Both the position numbers and the translations under genes were made by a program. From an uncultured Pelagibacteraceae bacterium (lineage in GTDB: Bacteria; Pseudomonadota; Alphaproteobacteria; Pelagibacterales; Pelagibacteraceae), in NCBI GenBank assembly GCA_902571925.1, contig CACGDW010000003.1:1-58364 (forward strand): a stretch of DNA of 58,364 nt, in the 5' to 3' direction. Under the pieces are notes generated by a model that worked only from the letters and a program-made list of their open reading frames with translations, was not told where the DNA came from and made no database searches. Shown here piece by piece: positions 29,427 through 38,042 of the stretch (positions are counted from its first letter, which is position 1; the number at the start of each line of letters is the position of its first letter).

Positions 29427-29622
29427 ACTTAAAATTAACAATTATCAAAAGTTTTAAAAATAATACATGTGTTTATAATGAGTTTAAATTTTTTAATTAT
29501 TCAATGAAACTCTATTTTATTTTATGATTAAACAATTTATACAATCTTTACGTGTAAATAAACTTATTAATTTAAGTTAAAGAAAAAAATTTTTTTATTT
29601 AAGAATCATGTAATAGCTACAA

Positions 29623-29931
29623 GTGTCTATTCTAAATAAAATTTATGTTTTTTCTTGTTTAATTTTATTATCTGGTTGCGTTTCCTCTACTGCCTTTTTA
29701 GGTCCTATATTTACCGGTGCCAAAACAGGTAGCGTTTATCAAGCGTCAATATCTTACGGGGGAAATAAAATTTTAAATAAAGCTATAAAACTTGAGGAAA
29801 ATGAAAATTTTAAACTATTTAATAAAAATCATGATAAATCTAAGAGATATCAAGAGCCAACTATCCTTTTAACGTATGTGGTCGATAATATTGAGATATC
29901 TGAGGTATCTGAGCCAGAACCTTTACCGTAA
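29623..29931 (+). CDS. Predicted lipoprotein (102 aa)
   Basis: This frame starts with GTG at 29623 and encodes a lipoprotein signal with lipobox LLSGC at about 15-19, so the mature protein would begin at Cys19. The mature part includes FLGPIFTGAKTGSVYQASIS, a motif-like glycine/serine segment, then a short charged domain. No ATG is available in frame, which supports GTG. No clear Shine-Dalgarno was seen. The protein is unassigned to a family. Confidence 0.65.
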   Translation: MSILNKIYVFSCLILLSGCVSSTAFLGPIFTGAKTGSVYQASISYGGNKILNKAIKLEENENFKLFNKNHDKSKRYQEPTILLTYVVDNIEISEVSEPEPLP

Positions 29932-30012
29932 AAATTATCTCAACTATAGGGATTTAATAAAATCAATTTTCAATTAATACGAGTTACACATTAATCATAG
30001 AATCGATTAAAG

Positions 30013-30068
30013 TTTAATAGAGGGTGGCAGAGGGAGACTAATGCCACCCGACTTACTCTCTAATTAAA
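30013..30068 (+). ncRNA. Candidate structured RNA or leader upstream of the DUF2061 gene
   Basis: The core is an 8-bp perfect stem GGGTGGCA (30022-30029) with TGCCACCC (30042-30049) and a 12-base purine-rich loop. Outside it, TTTAATAGAG (30013-30022) can pair with CTCTAATTAAA (30058-30068) with one bulged base, leaving a one-sided internal loop CGACTTACT. The two helices compete for base 30022. No T-tract follows, so it is not an ordinary terminator. It ends 11 bases before the DUF2061 start codon. It does not match a riboswitch class I can recall. Confidence 0.4.
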
Positions 30069-30079
30069 ATATAACCTAT

Positions 30080-30283
30080 ATGGCAGATAAAAAAATTAGA
30101 TCTATAGCCAAAACATTTTCTTGGAGATTTTTAATTTTTGTTTATTGGATGATATTTGGTTATATTTTTACTGGTTCGTTTAAAGGTGCAAGTATACTTG
30201 GACTTGGCTCAATTATCCCACTATTTTTTTATTATTTTCATGAAAGAATTTGGAATAAAGTTAAATGGGGGACCAATCAGTAG
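30080..30283 (+). CDS. DUF2061 family membrane protein
   Basis: This 67-residue protein begins MADKKIRSIAKTFSWRFLIF and continues with two membrane helices and FFYYFHERIWNKVKWG, matching the DUF2061 family (predicted two-helix membrane protein with the conserved HERxWN end). The family function is unknown. Its leader contains a GC-rich hairpin unusual for this AT-rich region. The stop codon lies inside a small downstream hairpin. Confidence 0.85.
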   Translation: MADKKIRSIAKTFSWRFLIFVYWMIFGYIFTGSFKGASILGLGSIIPLFFYYFHERIWNKVKWGTNQ

Positions 30284-30290
30284 ATTGGTT
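30271..30290 (+). terminator. Weak terminator-like hairpin at the DUF2061 stop
   Basis: GACCAATC (30271-30278) pairs with GATTGGTT (30283-30290) around an AGTA loop, followed by CTTTAATTAA. The stem overlaps the TAG stop. The trailing T-run is poor, so termination efficiency may be low. It is the only hairpin between this gene and the convergent tauE stop at 30293. Confidence 0.35.
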
Positions 30291-30292
30291 CT

Positions 30293-31129
30293 TTAATTAA
30301 TTGAAAGATATTCGATAAAAGATCTTAATGAAACTATTATTAAGAATGTTCCAAATATTTTACTTAATAACTTCTTATTAATTTTATAAACAGCTTTTGC
30401 ACCAAGCCTTGCCATAATCATAGTTACCGGTACAAAAACTATAAAGCCTAAAAGATTGATATAACCAATACTAAAAGGGGTATTCACATTATCAATTATT
30501 TTACCGCCTATTATCATTGTGATTGTGCCTGTTACTGCAATTAAAAACCCAACAGCAGCAGCTGTTCCAATTGATTTTCTAATATCATAACCGAATGTTC
30601 TCATAAATGGCACCATTAACGAACCTCCTCCGATACCTAAAGGCACCGAAATAAAACCAATTAGCATTCCAGAAATATTTTTTGTCAAATTTGATAATTT
30701 CTTAGGATTTTCCATTAAATTTTCTCTTACAAAAATAAAAAAAACTCCTACTATGAATGCAAATATAGAAAAAAATAAAACTAAAGCAGGGGTTTTTAAA
30801 TTTACTGCTAAAAATGTACCTGCAATTACACCAAATAGAATAAAAATACCAAATGACTTAACCATTTTAAAGTCTACCGCATCATATTCCATATGTGTCT
30901 TTGTAGAAATTATAGATGTTGGTATTATAATTGCTAAAGAAGTTCCAACAGATAAATGCATTCTAGTAAGAATATCAAAATCTAAAACTGTGAATGCATA
31001 GTATAAAGCTGGAACCATTATTATACCTCCACCTACACCTAATAGCCCAGCCATAAAACCAGCAACTGCAGCTGCTGCAGCTAATACGACCAATAGATTG
31101 ATTAACTCACTTAAATTTAAAATTTCCAT
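30293..31129 (-). CDS. TauE/SafE family sulfite/anion exporter-like permease
   Basis: This 278-residue protein has about eight membrane helices in two halves. Each half carries a glycine-rich repeat motif: LLGVGGGIIMVPALYY (about 29-44) and VPLGIGGGSLMVPFMRTFG. These are typical of the TauE/SafE (DUF81) family, whose members export sulfite, sulfoacetate or other organosulfur anions. Its start shares one base with the dusA stop (TAATG), making it the last gene of the dctPQM-dusA-tauE unit. The substrate is not determinable. Confidence 0.88.
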   Translation of the reverse strand: MEILNLSELINLLVVLAAAAAVAGFMAGLLGVGGGIIMVPALYYAFTVLDFDILTRMHLSVGTSLAIIIPTSIISTKTHMEYDAVDFKMVKSFGIFILFGVIAGTFLAVNLKTPALVLFFSIFAFIVGVFFIFVRENLMENPKKLSNLTKNISGMLIGFISVPLGIGGGSLMVPFMRTFGYDIRKSIGTAAAVGFLIAVTGTITMIIGGKIIDNVNTPFSIGYINLLGFIVFVPVTMIMARLGAKAVYKINKKLLSKIFGTFLIIVSLRSFIEYLSIN

Positions 31130-32133
31130 TACTGATTAGTTTGATTAGCTTTTTCATTATTCTGTACAATTGTCATAATATGTTTAGCTTTTTGAAAATC
31201 AGAGTCTCTAGCCATCATGTTATCACTTAAATATCTTTTCCATTCTTTTGATCCTACCTGACCATGATATAATCCAACAGTGTGTCTCATTATATGATTA
31301 ACTTTAGTTCCCAATTTTACTTCTTTATTCAAATACTCCAAAAGTTTTTCAACAACCTGTTCTCTAGAGGGGTGAGTTTTTGTTTTGAATATTTCCTTCT
31401 CAATCTCAACTAAAGAATAAGGATTTTGATATATGGATCTTCCAATCATAACCCCATCACAAAAATTCAGATGATTATTTATCTCATCAATTTTCGTAAT
31501 ACCCCCATTAATGATGATTTCTAAATTGGGATTTTTCTCTTTTATTTCATAAACCATTTTATAATTCAGTTTAGGAATGTTTAAATTTTGTTTTGGAGAC
31601 AGGCCAGTTAGCATAGCTTTTCTAGCATGCAAAATAAAAGTTTTTGCCCCAGCATCTTTCATTTTATGAATAAAATTATTTAAATAATCAAATTCCTCTG
31701 TGTCATCAAACCCAATTCTGGTTTTTGCTGTAACAGGAATTTTACAAGCACTTACCATAGAATGAATGCATTCTGCAACTAAATCAGGTTCCTTCATTAG
31801 GCATGCACCAAACATATTTTTTTGAACTTTTTTACTTGGACAGCCTAAATTTATATTTATTTCATCATATCCCATATCATCCGCAATTTTGGCTACTTCA
31901 GCTAATTCATTTTTATCGGATCCACCAACCTGTAAAGCTAAAGGTTTTTCTTCTGGGCTGTAAGATAAGATTTTTTTTCTATCACCATGAATTGCTGATT
32001 TAGTGGCTACCATTTCGGAGTAAAGCATTACATTTTTACTCATCAGTCGTAAAAAAAAACGATCATGTCTGTCAGTACAATCCATCATCGGAGCAACTGA
32101 AATTTTTCTGCTAATTTTTTTTTTAATATCCAA
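31129..32133 (-). CDS. dusA: tRNA-dihydrouridine synthase (DusA type)
   Basis: This FMN enzyme reduces uridine in the tRNA D-loop. The 334-residue protein has the FMN barrel start ISVAPMMDCTDRHDRFFLRL and NLGCPSKKVQKNMFGACLM with catalytic Cys111. The INGGI phosphate loop and a C-terminal helical RNA-binding domain (HIMRHTVGLYHGQ) are characteristic of the DusA subgroup. It overlaps dctM upstream by 11 bases and tauE downstream by one. Confidence 0.93.
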   Translation of the reverse strand: MDIKKKISRKISVAPMMDCTDRHDRFFLRLMSKNVMLYSEMVATKSAIHGDRKKILSYSPEEKPLALQVGGSDKNELAEVAKIADDMGYDEININLGCPSKKVQKNMFGACLMKEPDLVAECIHSMVSACKIPVTAKTRIGFDDTEEFDYLNNFIHKMKDAGAKTFILHARKAMLTGLSPKQNLNIPKLNYKMVYEIKEKNPNLEIIINGGITKIDEINNHLNFCDGVMIGRSIYQNPYSLVEIEKEIFKTKTHPSREQVVEKLLEYLNKEVKLGTKVNHIMRHTVGLYHGQVGSKEWKRYLSDNMMARDSDFQKAKHIMTIVQNNEKANQTNQ

Positions 32134-33454
32134 GAGGTTTACCCATTATTTTATCAGGCAGCCATGTCACTATCTCAGGAAAAATACATAAAATTAATAT
32201 AGCTAAAGCCATTATAATCATAAATGGTATTGAGCCTTTCAAAATTTCTGACAAACTTACATCTGGGGTAATTCCTTTTATTATGTAAAGATTCAATCCA
32301 ACTGGAGGTGTTATTAATCCTATTTCCATATTAATGGTAAATACGATAGCAAACCAATAAGGATCAAATCCTAAAGTAGTTATTACTGGTAACAATATTG
32401 CTGAAGTCATTACAATAACGGCAACTGGAGGTAAAAAGAAACCAGCTATTAAAAGAAATATATTTATCAAAATAAATACAATCCATTTATTAGAGCTCAA
32501 CTCAACCATGCTTTGTGCCAAAGACTGAGTGACGTAAAGTTGTGAAAGAGTGAATGCAAAAAGATAAGAGGCAGCAATAATAAACATTATCATTACGCTT
32601 TCTTTCATTGAAACTTTTACAATATTCCAAATTTTCTTTGGTTGATAAATTTTATAAACAACAGCAATTAGTACAAAAACTAAAAATGCACCTACTCCTG
32701 ATGCCTCTGATGGTGTTGCAACTCCTCCATATAAAACATAAAGAACTCCAACGATAATGGCAAGGAAGGGAAAAATTCTTGGTAATACTTCAAGTTTTTC
32801 TTTTAAGGTTGGTGGTGTTCTATTCTTTAAGGCTTTTGCAGAGTCTTTATCTATAAAATAACTATGAATAAGAGCCCATATCGCAAACATTCCTGCCAAC
32901 ATAAAACCAGGAATAAGACCACATAAGAATAATCTTCCAATTGAAGTGCCGGTAGCAATACCATAAACAATTAAAACAATACTGGGTGGAATTAAAACTC
33001 CTAATGTACCTCCAGCAGCAATAGTTCCAGTAGCTATTTGATCTGAATATCCTCTTTTCCTCATTTCAGGTATTCCCATTGTTCCAATTGCAGCACAGGT
33101 TGCAGGACTGGATCCACTTAAAGCTGCAAAAATTGAACAAGCACCTATATTAGAAATCACTAATCCTCCTGGAACTCTCCAAAGCCATCTATCTAATCCT
33201 GTATATAAATCTTTTCCTGCTGGGGAGTTAGCTACAGCCATTCCCATTAAAATAAACATTGGTATTGAAAGTAAAACAAATGAATTAAGTCCAGCGTAAA
33301 ATGTTTCTGCGAAAACGTCGAGCATTTGAAAACCCTCAAATGACACTAAAAGAACTATTGATACAAAGCTTAAACCAAATGCAATTGGAATTCCTGAAAA
33401 AAGAACAATCAAAGTAAAAACGGCTACTATTAAAGCTATTATTAATGGATCCAT
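32123..33454 (-). CDS. dctM: TRAP transporter large permease (DctM), second system
   Basis: This 443-residue, 12-helix TRAP permease carries FVLLSIPMFILMGMAVANS, IAAGGTLGVLIPPSIVLIVYG and TPSEASGVGAFLVF, the same landmarks as the first DctM but clearly a different paralogue. Its start shares one base with the dctQ stop. Its 3' end runs 11 bases into dusA, an unusual coupling of a transporter with a tRNA-modification gene. Confidence 0.95.
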   Translation of the reverse strand: MDPLIIALIVAVFTLIVLFSGIPIAFGLSFVSIVLLVSFEGFQMLDVFAETFYAGLNSFVLLSIPMFILMGMAVANSPAGKDLYTGLDRWLWRVPGGLVISNIGACSIFAALSGSSPATCAAIGTMGIPEMRKRGYSDQIATGTIAAGGTLGVLIPPSIVLIVYGIATGTSIGRLFLCGLIPGFMLAGMFAIWALIHSYFIDKDSAKALKNRTPPTLKEKLEVLPRIFPFLAIIVGVLYVLYGGVATPSEASGVGAFLVFVLIAVVYKIYQPKKIWNIVKVSMKESVMIMFIIAASYLFAFTLSQLYVTQSLAQSMVELSSNKWIVFILINIFLLIAGFFLPPVAVIVMTSAILLPVITTLGFDPYWFAIVFTINMEIGLITPPVGLNLYIIKGITPDVSLSEILKGSIPFMIIMALAILILCIFPEIVTWLPDKIMGKPLGY

Positions 33455-33948
33455 TAATTGAAATCCTTTTCATCAATTAATTTTATAATTTCAGCTATAT
33501 ATTGTAATATCATTAATATAGCTCCTAACATCATTGATGAGTAAGGAATCCATAATGGTGGGTCCCAGACTGTTCCGGTTGAGTAATTTTTAGTAAAAGC
33601 TTCTTCTACCATAAGAAAACCAAAATAAAATAAGATCAAAAAAAATAATAAACTTAAAAGAGATGTAAAAATTTTTAATCTAATTACATTTTTTTTTGAT
33701 AAAAAATCGTATATCCATTCCATACTTACATGAGCTTTTTCACTGAGCACGTATGCACTACCAATAAAAGTAGAGGCAACTAAAAGCATAGTCACTAACT
33801 CTGTTTGCCAAGTAATAGCTCTTTGAAAAAAATATCTTTCAAATACGAGCTCTACAATAACTAAAATTGAGAGTAGTAAAGCTGATACAGCAAAAGCACC
33901 ACATGCTTTTGCAACATAATCACAAAATTTAAGATATTTATTTTTCAT
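33454..33948 (-). CDS. dctQ: TRAP transporter small permease (DctQ), second system
   Basis: This 164-residue protein has four helices and the conserved EKAHVSMEWIYDFL element after helix 2. It is shorter at the N-terminus than the other DctQ in the window. It is separated from its binding-protein gene by a hairpin with a T-tract and abuts dctM with a one-base overlap. Confidence 0.9.
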   Translation of the reverse strand: MKNKYLKFCDYVAKACGAFAVSALLLSILVIVELVFERYFFQRAITWQTELVTMLLVASTFIGSAYVLSEKAHVSMEWIYDFLSKKNVIRLKIFTSLLSLLFFLILFYFGFLMVEEAFTKNYSTGTVWDPPLWIPYSSMMLGAILMILQYIAEIIKLIDEKDFN

Positions 33949-33954
33949 AAAAAA

Positions 33955-33985
33955 AACCCCTACTTAAAGAGAATAAATAGGGGTT
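33955..33985 (-). terminator. Intercistronic terminator/attenuator between the second dctP and dctQ
   Basis: On the minus strand AACCCCTA and TAGGGGTT form an 8-bp stem with a 15-base loop. The stem runs directly into a continuous T-tract just before the dctQ start codon. It begins 14 bases after the dctP stop. Its position matches the hairpin in the first TRAP operon although the sequence is different, which supports a role in setting the binding-protein to permease ratio. Confidence 0.75.
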
Positions 33986-33999
33986 CTTTATATATTATT

Positions 34000-35010
34000 T
34001 TATTTAACTGCTAAAGCCATTTCCATTAGCTTATCGCCACCTGGCACTTTATCAGCAAATGCCTTGTGTGAAGATTTCTTAGCAATCTCTACCCAAGCAG
34101 CATGATCTTTTGCGTTCATATACACTAACTTAACACCAGCCGCTTTATAAGCGTCTTCAAACTTTTTATCTAAGTTTTCTACTTGTGCTGTCATGTACTT
34201 TTCAGCAACTTTTCCAGCTTTCATTAAAGCTTTTTGTTGCTTAGAATTTAAAGCGTCAAAAGACTTTTTAGACATAAGAATTGGTTCATACATAAACCAT
34301 AAACCAAATTTTCCTGGAGGAGTTGCACATGAAACTTGCTCATATATTTTGTAACTAACAAAACTACCTGAGCTCGTGTTTGCACCTGTTAATACACCAG
34401 TTTGTAAACCAGTATAAATTTCAGATGATGGCATACTTTGAATACCCGCTCCTGCTGCTTCTAACATTTGATTAAATGCTTTACCAGCAGCTCTCATGAC
34501 TTGTCCTTTTGCATCGCTAGGATTTTTGATACATTTTGTTTTTGAAGCAAAACCACCACCTAACCAAGCATCAGATAAAACTACAACACCAGCATTATTA
34601 ATTATATTTTTAATTTCAGTCATCATAGGACCTTTATTAAATCTTAGTGCATGTTTGTGGTTTTTTACTGTTCCTGGCATTAACGTAGCGTCAAATTCAG
34701 GATGGAACTTTGATGCATAAGCTAATGGGAATGCAGAAATATCCAATTGACCAGTTGTCATTGGCTTCCACTGTTCTTTTGGTTTATATAATGATTTAGC
34801 TGGATAAATTCTTATATCTATTCCAACATTTGCTTTTTTTACTTCGTCAGCAATAATTTGAACCATTTCGTGTCGTGGGTCAAATGATCCATCAGCTCTT
34901 GGAGTTCCAGGCCATTGGTGACTAGCTTTTAATGTAACAGCAAAAGCAGAACCAATAGTTGCGAAAACAAAAACTAATGAAGTTAAGTATAAAGATATTT
35001 TTTTTAACAT
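34000..35010 (-). CDS. dctP: TRAP transporter substrate-binding protein (DctP), second system
   Basis: This periplasmic solute-binding protein of the DctP family has 336 residues. It has a signal peptide ending at about residue 24 (SAFA) and a mature domain starting VTLKASHQWPGTPRADGSF. QVMRAAGKAFNQMLEAAGAG holds the ligand-clamping Arg position, and SEIYTGLQTGVLTGAN the second hinge segment. A strong Shine-Dalgarno AGAGGG precedes the ATG. The promoter TTGACT-17-TTTAAT is visible upstream. Ligand unknown. Confidence 0.92.
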   Translation of the reverse strand: MLKKISLYLTSLVFVFATIGSAFAVTLKASHQWPGTPRADGSFDPRHEMVQIIADEVKKANVGIDIRIYPAKSLYKPKEQWKPMTTGQLDISAFPLAYASKFHPEFDATLMPGTVKNHKHALRFNKGPMMTEIKNIINNAGVVVLSDAWLGGGFASKTKCIKNPSDAKGQVMRAAGKAFNQMLEAAGAGIQSMPSSEIYTGLQTGVLTGANTSSGSFVSYKIYEQVSCATPPGKFGLWFMYEPILMSKKSFDALNSKQQKALMKAGKVAEKYMTAQVENLDKKFEDAYKAAGVKLVYMNAKDHAAWVEIAKKSSHKAFADKVPGGDKLMEMALAVK

Positions 35011-35045
35011 TATTATTTCCCTCTATTGTTATTTTTAATAATTCA

Positions 35046-35074
35046 ATTAAAGTGAACTTATTAATAAGAGTCAA
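35046..35074 (-). promoter_or_regulatory. Sigma70-type promoter of the second TRAP operon, with a palindrome in the spacer
   Basis: On the minus strand TTGACT (35074-35069) and TTTAAT (35051-35046) are separated by 17 bases, close to the sigma70 consensus. The spacer contains the perfect 12-base palindrome CTTATTAATAAG (35057-35068), placed where a repressor or activator dimer could control access. The predicted transcription start is about 28 bases before the dctP start codon. CaiB on the other strand must use an overlapping promoter. Confidence 0.5.
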
Positions 35075-35106
35075 GTCGACAAAAAAAATTTATTAAAGCA
35101 TATATT

Positions 35107-36249
35107 ATGGATGGACCCTTAAAAAACCTTCTAGTTATTGATTTAACAAGAGTATTGGTGGGGCCCTATTGTACTATGGTATTATCTGATTTAGGTGCAA
35201 GAGTTATAAAAGTAGAAGCACCAGAAATTGGTGATGACTCTAGAAAATTTGGACCATTTATAAAAGATTATTCTGCTTATTTTATGTCTTTAAATAGAGG
35301 TAAAGAAAGTATTGCACTTAATTTAAAAAATACTGATGACAAAAAAATTTTTGATAAAATTTTATCTAAAGCAGACATATTAGTAGAAAATTTTAAACCT
35401 GGAACCCTTGAAAAGTGGGGATACGGTTGGAAAGATATTTGTAAAAAATATCCAAAGTTGATTTATGCATCAGCCTCTGGCTTTGGTCAAACTGGTCCCT
35501 TAAAAGAATTACCTGCCTATGACATGGTTGTTCAAGGTATGGGAGGTTTAATGAGTGTAACTGGTCAACCCAACTCTGAACCAACTAGAGTTGGAACTTC
35601 CATAGGGGATATTACTGCTGGACTATTTACTACAATTGGAATTAATGCTGCTCTGTACGATAGACAAAAAACTGGAAAAGGAATGTATATTGATGTCTCT
35701 ATGCTCGACTGTCAAATAGCAATTTTAGAAAATGCTATAGCACGTTATCTTTCTAAAAATGAAATTCCTAAACCTATGGGTTCTCGTCATCCATCGATTG
35801 CACCCTTTGAAGCTTTTAAAACTAAAGACAGTCATGTTATAGTTGCTGCAGGTAACGATAAATTATTTGAAAAACTTTGTAATCTTTTGAATATTTCTGA
35901 ATTAGCTAATGATTCAAAATTTTCAGATAATTCTTCAAGAGCAAAGAATATGGATGAGCTAAAAAAAATTCTTGAGAATAAGTTGTCTTTAAAAAATACT
36001 GATGAATGGGTTAAAGATATGGAAAAAGAAAAAATTCCTTGTGGACCGATATTCAATATCAAAGAAGCAGTTGAAAATCCTCAAGTTGAATCTCGAAATA
36101 TGATTGTTAAAGCTTTTCATAAAGTTATAGGTGATTTTAAACTAGCAGGTAATCCAATCAAAATGTCTTCTTATATAGACGAAAAAACTAGAGGTGATAT
36201 TCCTGATTTAGATGAACACAGGGAAAAAATATTAAAAGAATTTACTTAG
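35107..36249 (+). CDS. Class III CoA-transferase (CaiB/BaiF, formyl-CoA transferase-like)
   Basis: This enzyme should move CoA between carboxylic acids through an aspartyl-CoA intermediate. The 380-residue protein has the N-terminal signature [28 protein letters not shown] and the catalytic-Asp segment [12 protein letters not shown] with Asp168, equivalent to Asp169 of formyl-CoA transferase. The C-terminus VESRNMIVK is also typical. It is divergent from the TRAP operon at 34000, so it may activate the acid imported by that system. Its stop overlaps the rpoZ stop by 4 bases. Confidence 0.9.
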   Translation: MDGPLKNLLVIDLTRVLVGPYCTMVLSDLGARVIKVEAPEIGDDSRKFGPFIKDYSAYFMSLNRGKESIALNLKNTDDKKIFDKILSKADILVENFKPGTLEKWGYGWKDICKKYPKLIYASASGFGQTGPLKELPAYDMVVQGMGGLMSVTGQPNSEPTRVGTSIGDITAGLFTTIGINAALYDRQKTGKGMYIDVSMLDCQIAILENAIARYLSKNEIPKPMGSRHPSIAPFEAFKTKDSHVIVAAGNDKLFEKLCNLLNISELANDSKFSDNSSRAKNMDELKKILENKLSLKNTDEWVKDMEKEKIPCGPIFNIKEAVENPQVESRNMIVKAFHKVIGDFKLAGNPIKMSSYIDEKTRGDIPDLDEHREKILKEFT

Positions 36250-36782
36250 CTATTATTTGTTTCATTGTCGTCAGAAACTGTTTCAGTAGCTTGCTCTTCA
36301 GCTTCAGATACTTGATCAAGGGACAAATCTCCCTCATCAGTTTCTGATTCATCGTTTACAGAATTTTCAACATCTGGTTTTGCTGTTTCAGATAATTCTG
36401 CTAAATCATCTTTTGATACTTGAATCTTTTCAGGTGCTTTTCTAGCTCTTTTAGATGGTAAAATGGGTGCGCCACTTTTAGAGATTTCACCTTTATATAA
36501 ACTTTCAAAATCATCTCCAACATCTTCATCATCTTCAGTACCATCATCTACTTGCTCTACATGTTTTCTTAATTTATAAACTGCACTTTCAGTTAAATCT
36601 TTAACCTGAATATTTTCATCAGCAATTTCTCTCAAAGCAATGACTGTATTTTTATCGTTATCCTTATCTAAAGTAGGCTCAATACCAGAATTAAGTTGTG
36701 TCGCTCTCTCTTTAGCAACTAAAACTAATTCATAAGGGCTATCTACTTTATCAACACAATCTTCTACGGTTACTCTTGCCAT
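36246..36782 (-). CDS. rpoZ: DNA-directed RNA polymerase omega subunit with long acidic tail
   Basis: Omega helps fold and assemble the beta' subunit. Residues 1-75 carry the family landmarks: [31 protein letters not shown] and [15 protein letters not shown]. The full length is 178 residues, well over the usual 70-130. The additional approximately 100 residues are dominated by Asp, Glu and Ser and look disordered, with one basic patch ([12 protein letters not shown]). The gene is monocistronic, 46 bases from the MFS stop. Confidence 0.92.
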   Translation of the reverse strand: MARVTVEDCVDKVDSPYELVLVAKERATQLNSGIEPTLDKDNDKNTVIALREIADENIQVKDLTESAVYKLRKHVEQVDDGTEDDEDVGDDFESLYKGEISKSGAPILPSKRARKAPEKIQVSKDDLAELSETAKPDVENSVNDESETDEGDLSLDQVSEAEEQATETVSDDNETNNS

Positions 36783-36828
36783 GCGCAGTATCTATACAGT
36801 GGTCTTTGAAAAATCAAGTTATTTCTTT

Positions 36829-38031
36829 TTAAATATATTGAGGGTTAAGCTTATTTCTCACAAAAAAAAGAAGGGCAATTGACAAAAATATGTAAGTGGA
36901 AGATACAAATGCTATTTGCTCAATTGAGTATCCTTTATCAATCAAAAGGCCAAATAAGGCTGTCCCAAATGCTGTTGAAAATACCATCAAAGCAGTAGTC
37001 AAAGCTTTTATAGATCCTATATGTTTAACTCCATAAATCTCTGCCCAAGTCGAAGAACCCAAAACATTAGCTAAACCATTAGAAATACCAATTAAACCCA
37101 AAAAAATAAATGAAGTTAAAGGATTATGAAAAAAAATTAAAACTAATGTAGAAAATAGCAATGGAATATTCATGAAAATTAATAATTTTCTACTTGTGAA
37201 TTTATCTATTAAAAAACCTGAAACTAGTAATGTAATCACTGATAAAATTGAATACACCATAAAAGATTGCGCTATAACGAAAGTGCCCCAATCTTTAGAC
37301 TCAGTTATAAATGATTGATAAACGAATACTCCTGTAGCAATCCACGGCATAGCCAGCATATTTAAACAAACTACATAAAATCTATAGTCTTTCAAAACAT
37401 CTATCCTTTTCCATTGTTTGATATTTTTATTATCCTCCTTTTTTGTTTCCTCTCTTGAATCAAAGTTTAAATTTTTGACTAAGGCAAAAGAAGTTATTGG
37501 TAAAAATATTAAAACTAAAATTGAGATAGAAACCCAAATATTTTGCCAAGCGGTAATAGTCAATAAGTAGACTATTAAAACAGGCAAGATGAATTCTGCC
37601 GTTGATAGACCAAACCAACTTGTACTTAAAGCTTTTCCTCTAGATTTTGTAAAGTATCTTGAAATAGTAGTTGTAGCAGTGTGAGACATCATTCCTTGAC
37701 CTGAAAATCTCATTAAAAATATTGCGATGAATAAAAAAGCAATAGAGGAAATTTTTGAAAAGAAAAAACATGAGAAAGAAAGTAGTAAAGTAACAAAAAA
37801 TGCAAATTTGAAAATATTGATATCATCAATTTTTTTTCCTACCCAAATTAAAAGAAAACTACTTAATAAAGTGGCTGAAGCATAAATTGTTCCAAATTGT
37901 CCCTGGGTAATGGAAAGTGTGTCACGTATACTAGAATTAAATAGGCCAAGAAAAAAACTCTGTCCAAAACTTGAAAAAAATGTAAATATAAATCCAAATA
38001 TAATTACTTTTAAACTTAAACTCTTAAACAT
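36829..38031 (-). CDS. MFS transporter
   Basis: This 400-residue protein has about 12 hydrophobic helices in two six-helix halves, separated by a charged loop (SREETKKEDNKNIKQW, near 195-215). An early FNSSIRDTLSITQGQFGTIY segment resembles monocarboxylate or oxalate/formate-type MFS members. The start is 11 bases from the divergent dehydrogenase start, so regulation is probably shared. Substrate unknown. Confidence 0.82.
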   Translation of the reverse strand: MFKSLSLKVIIFGFIFTFFSSFGQSFFLGLFNSSIRDTLSITQGQFGTIYASATLLSSFLLIWVGKKIDDINIFKFAFFVTLLLSFSCFFFSKISSIAFLFIAIFLMRFSGQGMMSHTATTTISRYFTKSRGKALSTSWFGLSTAEFILPVLIVYLLTITAWQNIWVSISILVLIFLPITSFALVKNLNFDSREETKKEDNKNIKQWKRIDVLKDYRFYVVCLNMLAMPWIATGVFVYQSFITESKDWGTFVIAQSFMVYSILSVITLLVSGFLIDKFTSRKLLIFMNIPLLFSTLVLIFFHNPLTSFIFLGLIGISNGLANVLGSSTWAEIYGVKHIGSIKALTTALMVFSTAFGTALFGLLIDKGYSIEQIAFVSSTYIFLSIALLFFVRNKLNPQYI

Positions 38032-38042
38032 ATAAAAAAATT

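Noticed and set aside
29524..29580. An 18-codon plus-strand frame starting ATGATTAAACAATTT before the lipoprotein gene
   Set aside because: Too short, no motif and no conserved context; the 29427-29622 gap otherwise shows only AT-rich sequence.
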